A stretch of DNA of 64,000 bases from Okeanomitos corallinicola TIOX110 (GCF_038050375.1 NZ_CP150886.1:4505318-4569317), one strand, 5' to 3'. Numbered from the stretch's first letter, positions 35,154 to 44,950 are shown. The notes: generated by a model from the sequence alone, not told the origin. Translations and numbers: made by a program.

Positions 35154-36665
35154 TTACATCTGGCGCTGGATACGATCACTTAAAGAACTGTGTTTAGAAG
35201 CCAAACGCGCTCTCCCCGCAGCTGCCCATTCTTGTAGTTTTTGGATCTGTTCTACCGCTGTTCGTGCTAAAGGGATGATTTGACTAGCCGCTTCTAAAAT
35301 ATCATCGGTGGAAAAATCACGATTTTGACTAAAACCAATGTGCATGGCTTCTATTAACGTCTGTTCAATCTCTGCACCGGAAAAATCAGGAGTTTCGTAG
35401 GCTAATCTATCCATGTCATAACTTTTCAGATTATGGGGACGCAAGCGGGATAAATGGACTGTAAAAATGGCTTTTCTTTCTTCTTGACTGGGTAAACCGA
35501 CAAAGAAAATTTCATCAAATCGCCCTTTTCGCAACATTTCTGGGGGTAAGGCTTGAATGTCGTTAGCGGTGGCTACCACAAACACGGGGGAGGTTTTTTC
35601 AGCTAACCAAGTAATAAATGTACCAAAAACTCGGCTAGTTGTTCCTGCGTCACCTTTACTACCTAACCCAGAAAAGGCTTTGTCAATTTCATCAATCCAC
35701 AAAACGCATGGTGCAAGGGCTTCAGCGACTTGGATCATTTGCCGGGTGCGGGATTCTGATTCACCGACTAAACCACCAAATAAACGGCCAACATCTAAGC
35801 GCAGTAAGGGTAAATGCCAATGATGGGCGATCGCCTTAGCCGTTAAAGACTTACCAGTTCCCTGAATCCCCACCAACATTAAACCACGGGGGTGCGGTAA
35901 TCCATACTGTCGCGCTCGTTCGGTAAATGAACCACCCCGACGAATTAACCAATCTTTGAGGTTATCTAATCCCCCAATATCAGATATTTGCTCAGTGGCG
36001 GGGTAAAAGTCCAGGATTTGGGTTTGGCGGATGGTTTGACGTTTTTCCTCCAAAACTAAATCCACATCCTCTGGTTGTAATTCTCCGTGGGATGCTAAAG
36101 CCCTAGCTAAAACCCGGCGTATCCGTTCCATTGACAAACCTTGACAGGAACGCACCAAGTCATCGAGGAATTTTCCAGAAGGGGAGTTACCAGTGGCTTG
36201 TAATAACCGTTCTATCTCAGTTTTGATTTCCGGTGCTGCGGGTAAGGGAAATTCCACCACTGTTAATATTTCGGTTAAGTCGTCGGGAATCGCAATGCGT
36301 GGGGATAGTAGAACAATATTTTTCGGTTGAGATTTCAGCAATCGGGCTAAATTACGCAGTTTGCGAGAAATGGCTACATCTTCTAAAAAACGGTGGTAAT
36401 CTCTGAGAATTAACACTGCTGGGGCAGAAGGTGTTAATTTTTCAATGAATTCTAAAGCTTGTAGGGGGTTGCGTTTACCAAAGCCGACATCGTTGGGGTT
36501 GCCTTGATATCCGTCCACAAAATCCCAGGTATAAACGGGGCGGTTGCCTTGGTTGGTGGCTTCTTCGCGGATGGCAGCTTCTACCCGTTCTTCTTCGTAG
36601 GTGGGGATGTATATGAGGGGGTAGCGGGCGCGGAGGAGGAGTTTAAATTCTTCGCGGAAGTTCAT
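35154..36665 (-). CDS. ycf46: Ycf46-like AAA+ ATPase
   Basis: A 503-residue protein. Residues 1 to about 215 form the Ycf46-type N-domain ([40 protein letters not shown]). The AAA core has Walker [21 protein letters not shown], Walker [21 protein letters not shown] and [23 protein letters not shown]. It is related to chloroplast Ycf46 and the Synechocystis Slr0374 protein, which have been linked to inorganic-carbon responses. No protease domain is present. Confidence in the family is high; the role is less certain. Confidence 0.9.
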   Translation of the reverse strand: MNFREEFKLLLRARYPLIYIPTYEEERVEAAIREEATNQGNRPVYTWDFVDGYQGNPNDVGFGKRNPLQALEFIEKLTPSAPAVLILRDYHRFLEDVAISRKLRNLARLLKSQPKNIVLLSPRIAIPDDLTEILTVVEFPLPAAPEIKTEIERLLQATGNSPSGKFLDDLVRSCQGLSMERIRRVLARALASHGELQPEDVDLVLEEKRQTIRQTQILDFYPATEQISDIGGLDNLKDWLIRRGGSFTERARQYGLPHPRGLMLVGIQGTGKSLTAKAIAHHWHLPLLRLDVGRLFGGLVGESESRTRQMIQVAEALAPCVLWIDEIDKAFSGLGSKGDAGTTSRVFGTFITWLAEKTSPVFVVATANDIQALPPEMLRKGRFDEIFFVGLPSQEERKAIFTVHLSRLRPHNLKSYDMDRLAYETPDFSGAEIEQTLIEAMHIGFSQNRDFSTDDILEAASQIIPLARTAVEQIQKLQEWAAAGRARLASKHSSLSDRIQRQM

Positions 36666-36760
36666 GGTTTAGGTTTTTCGTGGTTTTTGTTATTTTCCTA
36701 TTTTTAAGGTAATGAACTACAGAGGAGGGAAAGGAACGAAGGAAGAGGGGAAGGTTTATC

Positions 36761-36922
36761 TCACGCAAAGGCGCAATCGCGGAACGCGATCTCGAAGAGT
36801 AGACGCAAAGTAAGAAGATAGGTAATCTTAAACAGGGAAGGGGGTGATATCGCCATTCTCGTTTAGCACTCCGCCTGGGAATGAATTCCCAGTCTCATAG
36901 CGGAAGTCGGTTTTAACCGACT
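36761..36922. repeat. Dispersed repeats, one split by a 24-bp insertion, plus two hairpins
   Basis: CACGCAAAGGCGCAA and AGACGCAAAG are separated by a 24-bp insert (36777-36800; TCGCGGAACGCGATCTCGAA core). Further on, CTGGGAATGAATTCCCAG (36875-36892) and AGTCGGTTTTAACCGACT (36905-36922) form two perfect stem-loops of a common cyanobacterial repeat. They lie just past the 3' end of the nucleotidyltransferase gene and may terminate it. Confidence 0.6.
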
Positions 36923-36931
36923 CAATAATTT

Positions 36932-37807
36932 TTACATCCCCGCTTGGTTTAATACTTCTATAAATTCAGCGATTAAATCTAAATATTCAACCCATTCTGC
37001 TAAATAATCATAATCTAAATTTTCTCCTTGTAACTTCACTATCCCCAAAACATCACGCCATTGTTTTTCTGATTTACTACCCTTTCCCCATCGTAGTTTC
37101 TGCAAAATTATATCTTCTGCTGAAGCTATCCAAAAATCAGGTATTCCCTCCACATCTACTAACACTCTCCTCTGCATTTGTGAAATAGAGAAAGGAGAAT
37201 TATCTGTTATGTAAATATCTGCATTAGCAATAGTTTCTGTATGGGTAATATTCAACATATTACCATATCCACTTTGCAAATCTTCTACTGCACCTGCTGG
37301 ACAATAATATCCAGATGATTCTAAAGTCTTTACTAATAAATCTATTTTATTTTGGTTAATTTCTATCACCAAATCCAAATCACGAGTAGAACGTGGTTCT
37401 CCGTGAATAGAACTTGCAACTCCACCACTTACATAGTAAGAAATATTAATTGATTCAAATGTTTGATGTAGTTCACCTGCTAAAGAAATTGAATCTTGAA
37501 TCCACATATTTTCATTAATACTTGTTGGTTGAAAATCAGGAGTATATTTTTCTCCTAAGACAGCGCGATTAAATTTATTTCTAATTTCCTGGATAGTGAA
37601 ATTTTTATGTCGTGATTTAATTCCTACAAGACATAGTTTTTTAACTCCTCTGTCATGGGAGATAAACATTTCTAAGCGTTGTTTTAATGTGAGGTTTCGT
37701 AATCTTTGAAATAAATAAATATCAGCTTGTATGTTTGTATCTTGGGTTTGGGGTTGATATTTAGAATGAACGGATAAATTGTTTTTTGCTAGGATAGTAT
37801 CAGCCAT
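36932..37807 (-). CDS. Nucleotidyltransferase-fold protein (AbiEii-like) with extra N-terminal domain
   Basis: A 291-residue protein. Residues ~115-250 carry a minimal nucleotidyltransferase motif, YYVSGGVASSIHGEPRSTRD followed by LDLVIEI, and the helper region PDFWIASAEDIILQKLRWG. This is the pattern of AbiEii/DUF6036-type proteins. Residues 1 to about 95 (IYLFQRLRNLTLKQRLEMFI, then VKKLCLVGIKSRHK) are unrecognised. No AbiEi partner lies next to it. Located 47 nt downstream of the restriction gene on the same strand, so it may belong to the same defence operon. Confidence 0.65.
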   Translation of the reverse strand: MADTILAKNNLSVHSKYQPQTQDTNIQADIYLFQRLRNLTLKQRLEMFISHDRGVKKLCLVGIKSRHKNFTIQEIRNKFNRAVLGEKYTPDFQPTSINENMWIQDSISLAGELHQTFESINISYYVSGGVASSIHGEPRSTRDLDLVIEINQNKIDLLVKTLESSGYYCPAGAVEDLQSGYGNMLNITHTETIANADIYITDNSPFSISQMQRRVLVDVEGIPDFWIASAEDIILQKLRWGKGSKSEKQWRDVLGIVKLQGENLDYDYLAEWVEYLDLIAEFIEVLNQAGM

Positions 37808-37854
37808 ATTACTAATATAATGGTGAATATCTGTTAAAAGTGAATAAAAAATAA

Positions 37855-38826
37855 CTATTCTTCAATTAACCAACCACGTTTTATTCCATATTCAATTCCA
37901 CCAGCCCAATCCATTGTTAAATGATTCCTAATTTTATAGAATAGATGTTGAACTACTGTTGAATTAATTGGACTTTTAAAATAATTTTCCTCATATCTAA
38001 ACTCTCGGTCAGTATTTTTCTGCTGACGTAGTACATAAATCTGATCAATCTTATACTTCCTAAGATTGACATCACTTGTTAACTTTATCCATTCCATCAT
38101 CACAATATACAAACTATTTGGATTTCTGGCTTTTAAATCTTCTGCGGCTCTTGATGAACTTTCCAACATAGTTTTATCAAGATAGGTTTTACATTCAATG
38201 ACAATAACTGGAATATCAAAAATATGAGTTTCCGTATTACCTGTAACTGTAACTTCTGAGTAATTTTCAGGTTCTTCTTTAACAATTGTCAGTATTTCAC
38301 TAGGATTTTCTTCTGGTTGCATAACTGCTTCAAATGATGCTTCAATAGTTGCACCAATTACAAAATCATGATCCTTCTTCTCAATACGAGCATACGGACG
38401 TTTTAACATTTCAGAATATTTTGGAGGCACAAAGAAAATATCTTTGAAAGTATGGGATTTTCCAATGAGAGCATTTTCTCCAAAATCCTTTGCTAAATCT
38501 CGGAATAAATAATAAAGAAATTCTTCCAAAACACTAGAGTGAAGATTTGAGCGAGAGTCAAACTTTTCAGCGTAATGTTTTTGATCTAAAAAATCCTTAT
38601 ATGATGATAAAAGTTCTACTCTTTGAACAATAATTTCATCATCATTCTCTGTAGGTATTGATGTTGGTCCTACTAATTCAACATTTGCTAAACGCCATTT
38701 ATCATACTCAGTTCTAATTTCTTGGAGAAATTTTCTACTTTCAACATCTCTATATTTTTTGCGGTGATTTTCCTTTTGTTCGAGATTTGAACCATGAACT
38801 AAAGGGTTTCTATCAGTTTTGGACAT
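37855..38826 (-). CDS. Bpu10I-like type II restriction endonuclease
   Basis: A 323-residue protein. Residues ~130-225 contain the PD-(D/E)XK-type elements ARIEKKDHDFVIGATIEASF and IFDIPVIVIECKTYLDKTML (ExK in IECKTY), matching from memory the Bpu10I endonuclease family. It overlaps the methyltransferase gene by 28 nt and follows it on the minus strand, as expected for a restriction-modification pair. Classical Bpu10I is a heterodimer with an asymmetric site, but only one subunit gene is seen here, so a symmetric CTNAG-type site is possible (inference). Confidence 0.7.
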   Translation of the reverse strand: MSKTDRNPLVHGSNLEQKENHRKKYRDVESRKFLQEIRTEYDKWRLANVELVGPTSIPTENDDEIIVQRVELLSSYKDFLDQKHYAEKFDSRSNLHSSVLEEFLYYLFRDLAKDFGENALIGKSHTFKDIFFVPPKYSEMLKRPYARIEKKDHDFVIGATIEASFEAVMQPEENPSEILTIVKEEPENYSEVTVTGNTETHIFDIPVIVIECKTYLDKTMLESSSRAAEDLKARNPNSLYIVMMEWIKLTSDVNLRKYKIDQIYVLRQQKNTDREFRYEENYFKSPINSTVVQHLFYKIRNHLTMDWAGGIEYGIKRGWLIEE

Positions 38827-40037
38827 AACTCTAATTTTTTTTGAAGATGAGTTGCAATGGCTTTAGCAAGAAGTGGTGGTACAGCATTACCTATCTGATT
38901 GTACTGGCAAAGAAACTTTTCATTTAATCTATTTTCTCTTTGTAATAACTTATGAGATACAACTGTTTTCTTTCCTAAAAAACGATAAGTATCAGGGAAA
39001 GATTGAACACGCGCACCTTCACGAGCAGTCAAATTACGGTGCTGAAAAGGATGGATAAAATTTGCATAAAAAGAAGCCGCTATAGTATGTGCTGGTTTAT
39101 GGGGATTTAAACGTCTGTTATTTTGGTCATAGATTTTATCAGATAATTTACCATTTCCATTACGCCGTTTAGCACCATATTCTTTTGGAACATCTGAACT
39201 AGATTCACCCCAATTAATTTGCTTGAAACGTTCTACTAATCGTTTAGAATGTTCCATTGCAACATGATTATAAAGTATGTTACTACTATTTCTACACCAT
39301 TTCTGATATTGATTTTGATGTTCTAATGTATAGGGTTGCTCTTCTTCACCTTCTCGTGCATTCAGTATAGGTAAATCTGATATTGCATCCCATAAATTAA
39401 GAGCAGGAGCTAGATTTATTTCTTCCAGAGATAATTGCAATATACTATCATTTAATAAATCTAACGAATGTGTTTTTTGGGGTATCCCTAATTTTTTACC
39501 TAATTTATTTCCAACAATAAATACACGCTCCCTCACTTGTGGGACACCATATTCAGCAGAATTTAGTAACCATACTTCTACAAAATATCCTATTTCCTCA
39601 AAAGTTTTCTTAATAATATCTATGACCTTTACACCCTCACTATTTTTTCGTGATAGTAAACCCTTAACATTCTCCATAACAAATCCTGTAGGTTCAAGGA
39701 AACTTATCCATTGAGCAAAGTTAATAAATAAAGTATTTCTAGGATCATTAGGATCTTTCTTGGCTGGTCCAGCAATACTGAAACCTTGACATGGAGGACC
39801 ACCAATAATTATATCTGGCTTGTAAATACAGATTTCCTTAACAATACTTAAAGTAGTGAAATTACGAATATCATTTTGAATCACTGTCATTTTGGGATGA
39901 TTATAAAGCAGAGTATCACAAGCCCAAGAATCTATTTCCACAGATAGAGGAACAGAAAATCCTGCCATCTCAAAGCCTAACCCAAAACCTCCAGCACCAG
40001 CAAATAAATCAATAGCAACAGGTTTATTTTTGATCAT
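38799..40037 (-). CDS. DNA (cytosine-5) methyltransferase
   Basis: A 412-residue C5-methyltransferase. Motif I is AIDLFAGAGGFGLGFEMAGF, motif IV with the catalytic Cys is IIIGGPPCQGFSIAGPA, motif VI GFVMENVKGLL, motif VIII QVRERVFIVG and motif X NQIGNAVPPLLAKAIATHL. The target-recognition region lies around residues 230-330. It protects the host DNA against the overlapping downstream restriction enzyme. Complete length. Divergent from the small antitoxin gene. Confidence 0.93.
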   Translation of the reverse strand: MIKNKPVAIDLFAGAGGFGLGFEMAGFSVPLSVEIDSWACDTLLYNHPKMTVIQNDIRNFTTLSIVKEICIYKPDIIIGGPPCQGFSIAGPAKKDPNDPRNTLFINFAQWISFLEPTGFVMENVKGLLSRKNSEGVKVIDIIKKTFEEIGYFVEVWLLNSAEYGVPQVRERVFIVGNKLGKKLGIPQKTHSLDLLNDSILQLSLEEINLAPALNLWDAISDLPILNAREGEEEQPYTLEHQNQYQKWCRNSSNILYNHVAMEHSKRLVERFKQINWGESSSDVPKEYGAKRRNGNGKLSDKIYDQNNRRLNPHKPAHTIAASFYANFIHPFQHRNLTAREGARVQSFPDTYRFLGKKTVVSHKLLQRENRLNEKFLCQYNQIGNAVPPLLAKAIATHLQKKLELCPKLIETL

Positions 40038-40114
40038 AGTAATTTACTGTGATGATTCATGTTGTTAAACTTATGTATAATGTATCATATTTATAAAATA
40101 AGAATATCACAATT

Positions 40115-40477
40115 ATGGATACCAAAGAATTACTAATACAAGAAATAAATTCAATGTCAGAAACAGAACTTATCGAAATACTAAATCTTGTCCGAACAAT
40201 TAAACAAAAACAGTCTAAACCTCCTCATCGTCCAGGAACAGGAAAATCTATTCTTCGTCATGCTGGAAGATGGGTAGGTGATGATCTTAAAGAATGTTTA
40301 GAAATAGTAGAATCTTTTCGTGGGTTGGCGGAATTTGATACAGAAGAATGGGTAAATCTTTCTTTACAGAACCTAAATCAATGTTATGCAGAAAATGAAC
40401 CAGAATATACATTATCATCAATAAAAGAATATAATCCTGAAGCAAAATTTCCCCAGCAAGACACCAAAGATTATTAA
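40115..40477 (+). CDS. Orphan composite antitoxin-like protein
   Basis: A 120-residue protein. Residues 1-92 resemble small cyanobacterial antitoxins (KELLIQEINSMSETELIEIL; SILRHAGRWVGDDLKECLEI). Residues 93-120 (FDTEEWVNLSLQNLNQCYAE, then EPEYTLSSIKEYNP) resemble the tail of a different antitoxin type that pairs with PemK-like toxins. It looks like a fusion of two antitoxin modules. No toxin gene follows (the next gene is a minus-strand reductase). Function is inferred from resemblance only. Confidence 0.6.
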   Translation: MDTKELLIQEINSMSETELIEILNLVRTIKQKQSKPPHRPGTGKSILRHAGRWVGDDLKECLEIVESFRGLAEFDTEEWVNLSLQNLNQCYAENEPEYTLSSIKEYNPEAKFPQQDTKDY

Positions 40478-40527
40478 ATAATCTCAGCCAATAATTAATT
40501 CAACCCCAAGATGAATAAAAAATTTAA

Positions 40528-41508
40528 TCACCTCGTCTGAAAAATATTCTGCACCATCTTCTTCTCCGAATTAGCCGCAGCATTATCTAATTCTGTCACC
40601 TCCCCATCACTCAAAGACCAACCCAAAGCCCCGATATTCTGCTGTGCTTGTTGCAAATTCTTCGCCCCAGGAATGGGAATTGCACCTTTACAAATACACC
40701 AATTAATAGCAACTTGAGACATAGTTTTATTTCTCTGCTGTGCTATTTCTTTTAAAGTTCCTAAAACTCCCTGAATTCCTGGTAATATCTGTTTAAATAA
40801 AAACCCTCTCACACCTTCGGGAAATTTACCATTTTTTTCAAACTTACCTGTTAATAAACCCAATGCTAAAGGACTATAAGCAATTAATTTAATCCCTAAA
40901 TCATCACATACATCTTTTAAACCTAACTCTGTGACAGGATAGGTTGATAAAAGTGAATATTGTACCTGTAAAGTTTTAATGGGAATTCCTCTTTCCTGAA
41001 ATCTTTTATGCACCCACAATAATCTTTTTGTACCGTAATTTGATAAACCTACACCTTTCACTAAACCCTGTGCATATAAATCTCCTAAACCATCTAATAA
41101 ACCAACTTCTTGCCAAGGTGCATAATTAGCAGTTGACCAGTGCATTTGCACCAAATCCACATTTTTTCCTAATCTTTGAGCCGAAGCATTACAGGCAGAA
41201 ATAATTGATTTTCTTGTCCATCGCCAAGGATAAGCGGCTAATTTTGTAGCTATACAAATATTGTTTTGATTGATGCCTTGATATTCTTTATTAAATTTTC
41301 CTAATAATGATTCACTGCGGCCATTTAATTTACCTGTTCCATAGGAATCTCCCGTATCAAAGAGGGTGACACCGTTATTTACACAGAGGTTAAATACCTG
41401 TTGTAATTGGTCATCCATGCTTTGATTGTATCCCCAGAGAAGTTGATTTCCCCAAGCCCATGTCCCGCATCCCATTGTCGGTAAAGATAGATTTTGATTA
41501 GTTTGCAT
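40528..41508 (-). CDS. Aldo/keto reductase
   Basis: A 326-residue protein from MQTNQNLSLPTMGCGTWAWG. AKR motifs: LFDTGDSYGTGKLNGRSESL with the catalytic Asp/Tyr, DLVQMHWSTANYAPWQEVGL with the His, VGLSNYGTKRLLW, IAYSPLALGLLTGKF and the NADPH-site region IPIPGAKNLQQAQQN. Cytosolic NADPH-dependent reductase, substrate unknown. A longer TTG frame exists but the ATG is preferred. Confidence 0.92.
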   Translation of the reverse strand: MQTNQNLSLPTMGCGTWAWGNQLLWGYNQSMDDQLQQVFNLCVNNGVTLFDTGDSYGTGKLNGRSESLLGKFNKEYQGINQNNICIATKLAAYPWRWTRKSIISACNASAQRLGKNVDLVQMHWSTANYAPWQEVGLLDGLGDLYAQGLVKGVGLSNYGTKRLLWVHKRFQERGIPIKTLQVQYSLLSTYPVTELGLKDVCDDLGIKLIAYSPLALGLLTGKFEKNGKFPEGVRGFLFKQILPGIQGVLGTLKEIAQQRNKTMSQVAINWCICKGAIPIPGAKNLQQAQQNIGALGWSLSDGEVTELDNAAANSEKKMVQNIFQTR

Positions 41509-41611
41509 ATTTAACAAAATTTATGATTACAACCCTCAATCATAAGCCTTTCTGGAATGATTAGATACCCAAATTATGATATTAAATAATAATTTATTGT
41601 TAATCTCAAAT

Positions 41612-41627
41612 AAGAAGTCGGGGATCT
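41612..41627. repeat. End fragment of the AGATCCCCGACTTCT element family
   Basis: AAGAAGTCGGGGATCT matches one end of the 65-bp elements at 19602 and 19801. No opposite end was found close by, so it is a partial copy upstream of the SLH gene. Confidence 0.45.
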
Positions 41628-41679
41628 GGAGGTTGATTTGTTACATTAACAGTGGATGTTAATCTACTTACAATCAACA

Positions 41680-43710
41680 ATGGTATCTACTCCTAATTTT
41701 CCCGATATCCAAAATCATTGGGCCCGTTTATTTATCCAAGCTTTAGCCCAACGTCGCATTTTAAATGGTTATCCTAATGGTACTTTCCGTCCTGATAATT
41801 CCGTCACCCGTGCGGAGTTTGCAGCTATTATCGGTGCTGTTCTAACTACACCTGTGCAGCGGGAATATGTTCCGTTTAAAGATGTTCCTGATAATCACTG
41901 GGCAAAAAATGCCATTAAAAAGGCTTATGAAACAGGTTTTATAGTTGGTTATCCTGATAAAACTTTTCGTCCCAACGACAGAATTTCTAGGGGTGATGTC
42001 TTGGTAGCGATGATTAATGGTTTGGGCATTGCTAACCAAGTTAAACCTGATTTAGCGGGTAATTTATCGCAAGTTTATCAAGATAGGGCAGCTATTCCTA
42101 ATTATGCTGTTAATCAAGTTGCGATCGCCACTCGTCTTGGTTGGGTAGCTAGTTATCCCAATACTAAATTATTTAACCCAAAAATAGCTGCTACCCGTGC
42201 AGATGTGGCAGTGATGGTATACCAGGCTTTAGTATATCAAAATAAAGCTGAAAAAATCCCTTCTAATTATTTGGTTGTACCTCCTGATGTTGTGAGTGTA
42301 AATCCCAATACACCCACAGCAAATACTGTCAAAGTTAGTCATAAACGTGAATTTAGAGGTGCTTGGATTACCACAGTTTGGAATAGTGATTGGCCTTCCA
42401 AATCAGGGTTAAGTGTTGAACAACAAAAAAACGAACTGTTAGCAATTATTAAACAATTACAGTTTTTAAATTTCAACGCTTTAATACTACAAGTAAGACC
42501 AGAAGGTGACGCTTTATATGCTTCTGAATTAGAACCTTGGAGTGCTTGGATTACGGGAACTCAAGGTCAAGCACCATCACCATTTTATGATCCTTTAGAA
42601 TTTGCTATTTCCGAATGTCATAAACGTAATATTGAAGTTCATGCTTGGTTCAATCCTTACCGCGCCAAAACTACTACCAAAAGTGGTTTTAATGTCCGTC
42701 CCCATCTAGCAATTACTAATCCCGAAGTTGTTTATCAATGGGGTAATCAATTATGGATGGATCCCGGAGCAAAAATAGTTCAAGACCAAGCTTACAATGT
42801 CATCATTGATGTTGTCAAAAGGTATGACATAGATGGTATTCATCTAGATGATTATTTTTACCCCTATCCCATATCTGGTAAAGATTTTCCTGACAATAAA
42901 ACATATGCAGCTTATAAAGCAAATGGTGGTAAATTAAACTTAGAAGATTGGCGTAGAGAAAACGTTGATCAAATGGTATTGCGCTTATCTGAAGGAATTA
43001 GAAAGACCAAATCTTATGTAAAATTTGGCATTAGTCCCTTTGGTATTTATCGCCCTGGACAACCGCCTGGAATTGTTGGTTTAGATGCCTATAATGTTCT
43101 GTATGCAGATGCCAAAAAATGGTTACAACAAGGTTGGATAGATTATCTAGCACCCCAACTTTATTGGCGCACAGATCAAACCCAACAAGGTTATGAAACC
43201 TTATTGAAATGGTGGACTCAAATCAACACTAAGCAGAGACATATTTACGCTGGAAATAATATTTCTAGACTAGATGGAAAAGCTTGGAAAAATACAGAAA
43301 TTGGTAAACAAATTATCATTTCCCGTAATTTAGCTACTAACTTTTCTTTGGGTAATATCTTTTTTAGTATGTCTTCTATTAAAGATAATCGTCAAGGAAT
43401 TGCTGACCAATTTAAACAAAGCTATTATCCCCTTCCTGCCATCATTCCTACTATGTCCTGGCAAAGTCAAACACCTCCACCTCCCCCCAAAGAAATTAAA
43501 TACGAAAATGGTAAATTAAACTGGCAACCAGGAGATAATCAACCTGTGCGTTCTTGGACACTTTACCGTCAAAATGAAAATAATTGGACAATTCAAAGAA
43601 TTTTATCTGCTGGTACTACATTTGCAACTGTTCCTACAGGAAATTATGCAGTGTCTGCTGTGGATAGATTAGGTAATGAGAGTGAGGGTATCACAATTAC
43701 TGTTACCTGA
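41680..43710 (+). CDS. SLH-domain glycoside hydrolase-like (GHL10/DUF187) protein
   Basis: About 676 residues (an earlier ATG is at 41656). Three S-layer homology repeats: FPDIQNHWARLFIQALAQRR, FKDVPDNHWAKNAIKKAYET and VYQDRAAIPNYAVNQVAIAT. Then a GHL10 (DUF187) barrel: REFRGAWITTVWNSDWPSKS, LQVRPEGDALYASELEPWSA, NIEVHAWFNPYRAKTTTKSG and DIDGIHLDDYFYPYP. A Pro-rich linker and a FN3-like end follow. SLH suggests cell-envelope attachment, yet no classical signal peptide is visible before the first SLH repeat. Confidence 0.88.
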   Translation: MVSTPNFPDIQNHWARLFIQALAQRRILNGYPNGTFRPDNSVTRAEFAAIIGAVLTTPVQREYVPFKDVPDNHWAKNAIKKAYETGFIVGYPDKTFRPNDRISRGDVLVAMINGLGIANQVKPDLAGNLSQVYQDRAAIPNYAVNQVAIATRLGWVASYPNTKLFNPKIAATRADVAVMVYQALVYQNKAEKIPSNYLVVPPDVVSVNPNTPTANTVKVSHKREFRGAWITTVWNSDWPSKSGLSVEQQKNELLAIIKQLQFLNFNALILQVRPEGDALYASELEPWSAWITGTQGQAPSPFYDPLEFAISECHKRNIEVHAWFNPYRAKTTTKSGFNVRPHLAITNPEVVYQWGNQLWMDPGAKIVQDQAYNVIIDVVKRYDIDGIHLDDYFYPYPISGKDFPDNKTYAAYKANGGKLNLEDWRRENVDQMVLRLSEGIRKTKSYVKFGISPFGIYRPGQPPGIVGLDAYNVLYADAKKWLQQGWIDYLAPQLYWRTDQTQQGYETLLKWWTQINTKQRHIYAGNNISRLDGKAWKNTEIGKQIIISRNLATNFSLGNIFFSMSSIKDNRQGIADQFKQSYYPLPAIIPTMSWQSQTPPPPPKEIKYENGKLNWQPGDNQPVRSWTLYRQNENNWTIQRILSAGTTFATVPTGNYAVSAVDRLGNESEGITITVT

Positions 43711-44074
43711 GATTGATGGATTTTCTCCTAATAGCTAAATTATTTTATAGATTATGAAGTAAATAGAGCTTGCTGAATAAACCTTAAAATTTTTAGCTAT
43801 TAACTTCAATATTCATTATTTTCTCAAATTATTGCCACATCTCATCTTCTACCGCCTTGTCACCCGTTAAGGTTTTTTCGTGTTCTTCGCTTCTTCGTGG
43901 TTCATTCCCTTTTCTCCTCACTCATATAACAATTATACCCAACTAACCCTACTTAAACCCAAACCAACAACTCCCGAACTGAAATTGTTAAAATCTAATT
44001 CAGAAAGTGCCACACCTCCTATGAGGATGGTACAAAAGACAAACTTGTAAAATAAAACACGCGGATATTAAAAA
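43711..44074. other. Intergenic region with a dispersed repeat
   Basis: Contains an uninterrupted TTCGTGTTCTTCGCTTCTTC-GTGGTTCATTCC repeat (43876-43908), the parent form of the split copy at 7899-7956. The remaining AT-rich sequence presumably includes the DUF5895 gene promoter. No ORF is supported. Confidence 0.5.
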
Positions 44075-44950
44075 ATGGTTACAGCATCTGCTAAATTCGA
44101 CTTTGAAGACGAAAAATTTAACGCTCCACCATCCCAAACCCTCCCTTGGGCTTTAATGATCAACCCCCGTTATGGTGCGGATGGTTTACAAAGTTATGGT
44201 TTAGCAATTAAAAGCGATAATGCCCAAGCTGTGGGTTTTCAACCTGATGATAATTGGCAAGAAATAGAACATGAATTTAGTACGGGAGAAGTAGGTACTA
44301 TTTTTATTACCACTACTCCCAGATTAGTAATTATTCGTCGTGGTCCTCTATCAGTTCAAGACAGAGAAACAAAAATTAGATTAGGTACTTTTAAAGATTA
44401 TAAAGAGGATTTTTTAGCTAATAAACTTAAATTTAAAGTTTACACTCGTCATCTAATTTTTTTAGTCGGTGAAGATAAAAAGTTTTTACATCATTTGCCT
44501 CTACAATTAACCCTCAGTGGTGCAGCCGGCGCAAGTTTTGGTAAGAGTTACACTGAATATCAACAAGGTAGACTGACTGGTGGTTTTGCAGGAGAATTAG
44601 AAAAAGCCTATGCTGAGTTTCAGAAAAAACCATTAACCCCCAAGGGTCCTTTATTTCATGCACATGGGATTTTTTGCCCCATCATTGAATATGAAGAAAG
44701 AGGTATTGAACCAAATGTGATTCCTGTGGCTTCTACTGTAGATTATCAACATCCTACAGCTTCCACTTTAACAAAATATATGATTGCTTCAGATTCTCCA
44801 GAATCGGAAATAATTTGTAAGACTTTTGAAGATTACAAAGAATTTGGTAAGGAAGTTATTAAGCCTGAACCTTCTAAAGCAGAAATAGCTGGTGTTGCCA
44901 GTTCTTATATTTATGCTGATGATGATGAATTTGGATATCCTCCATATTAA
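44075..44950 (+). CDS. DUF5895 family protein
   Basis: A 291-residue protein: FNAPPSQTLPWALMINPRYG, then GPLSVQDRETKIRLGTFKDY and GPLFHAHGIFCPIIEYEERG, ending in acidic YADDDEFGYPPY. This matches the DUF5895 family of cyanobacteria from memory. Function unknown; members may bind DNA or RNA (inference only). Monocistronic. Confidence 0.72.
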   Translation: MVTASAKFDFEDEKFNAPPSQTLPWALMINPRYGADGLQSYGLAIKSDNAQAVGFQPDDNWQEIEHEFSTGEVGTIFITTTPRLVIIRRGPLSVQDRETKIRLGTFKDYKEDFLANKLKFKVYTRHLIFLVGEDKKFLHHLPLQLTLSGAAGASFGKSYTEYQQGRLTGGFAGELEKAYAEFQKKPLTPKGPLFHAHGIFCPIIEYEERGIEPNVIPVASTVDYQHPTASTLTKYMIASDSPESEIICKTFEDYKEFGKEVIKPEPSKAEIAGVASSYIYADDDEFGYPPY

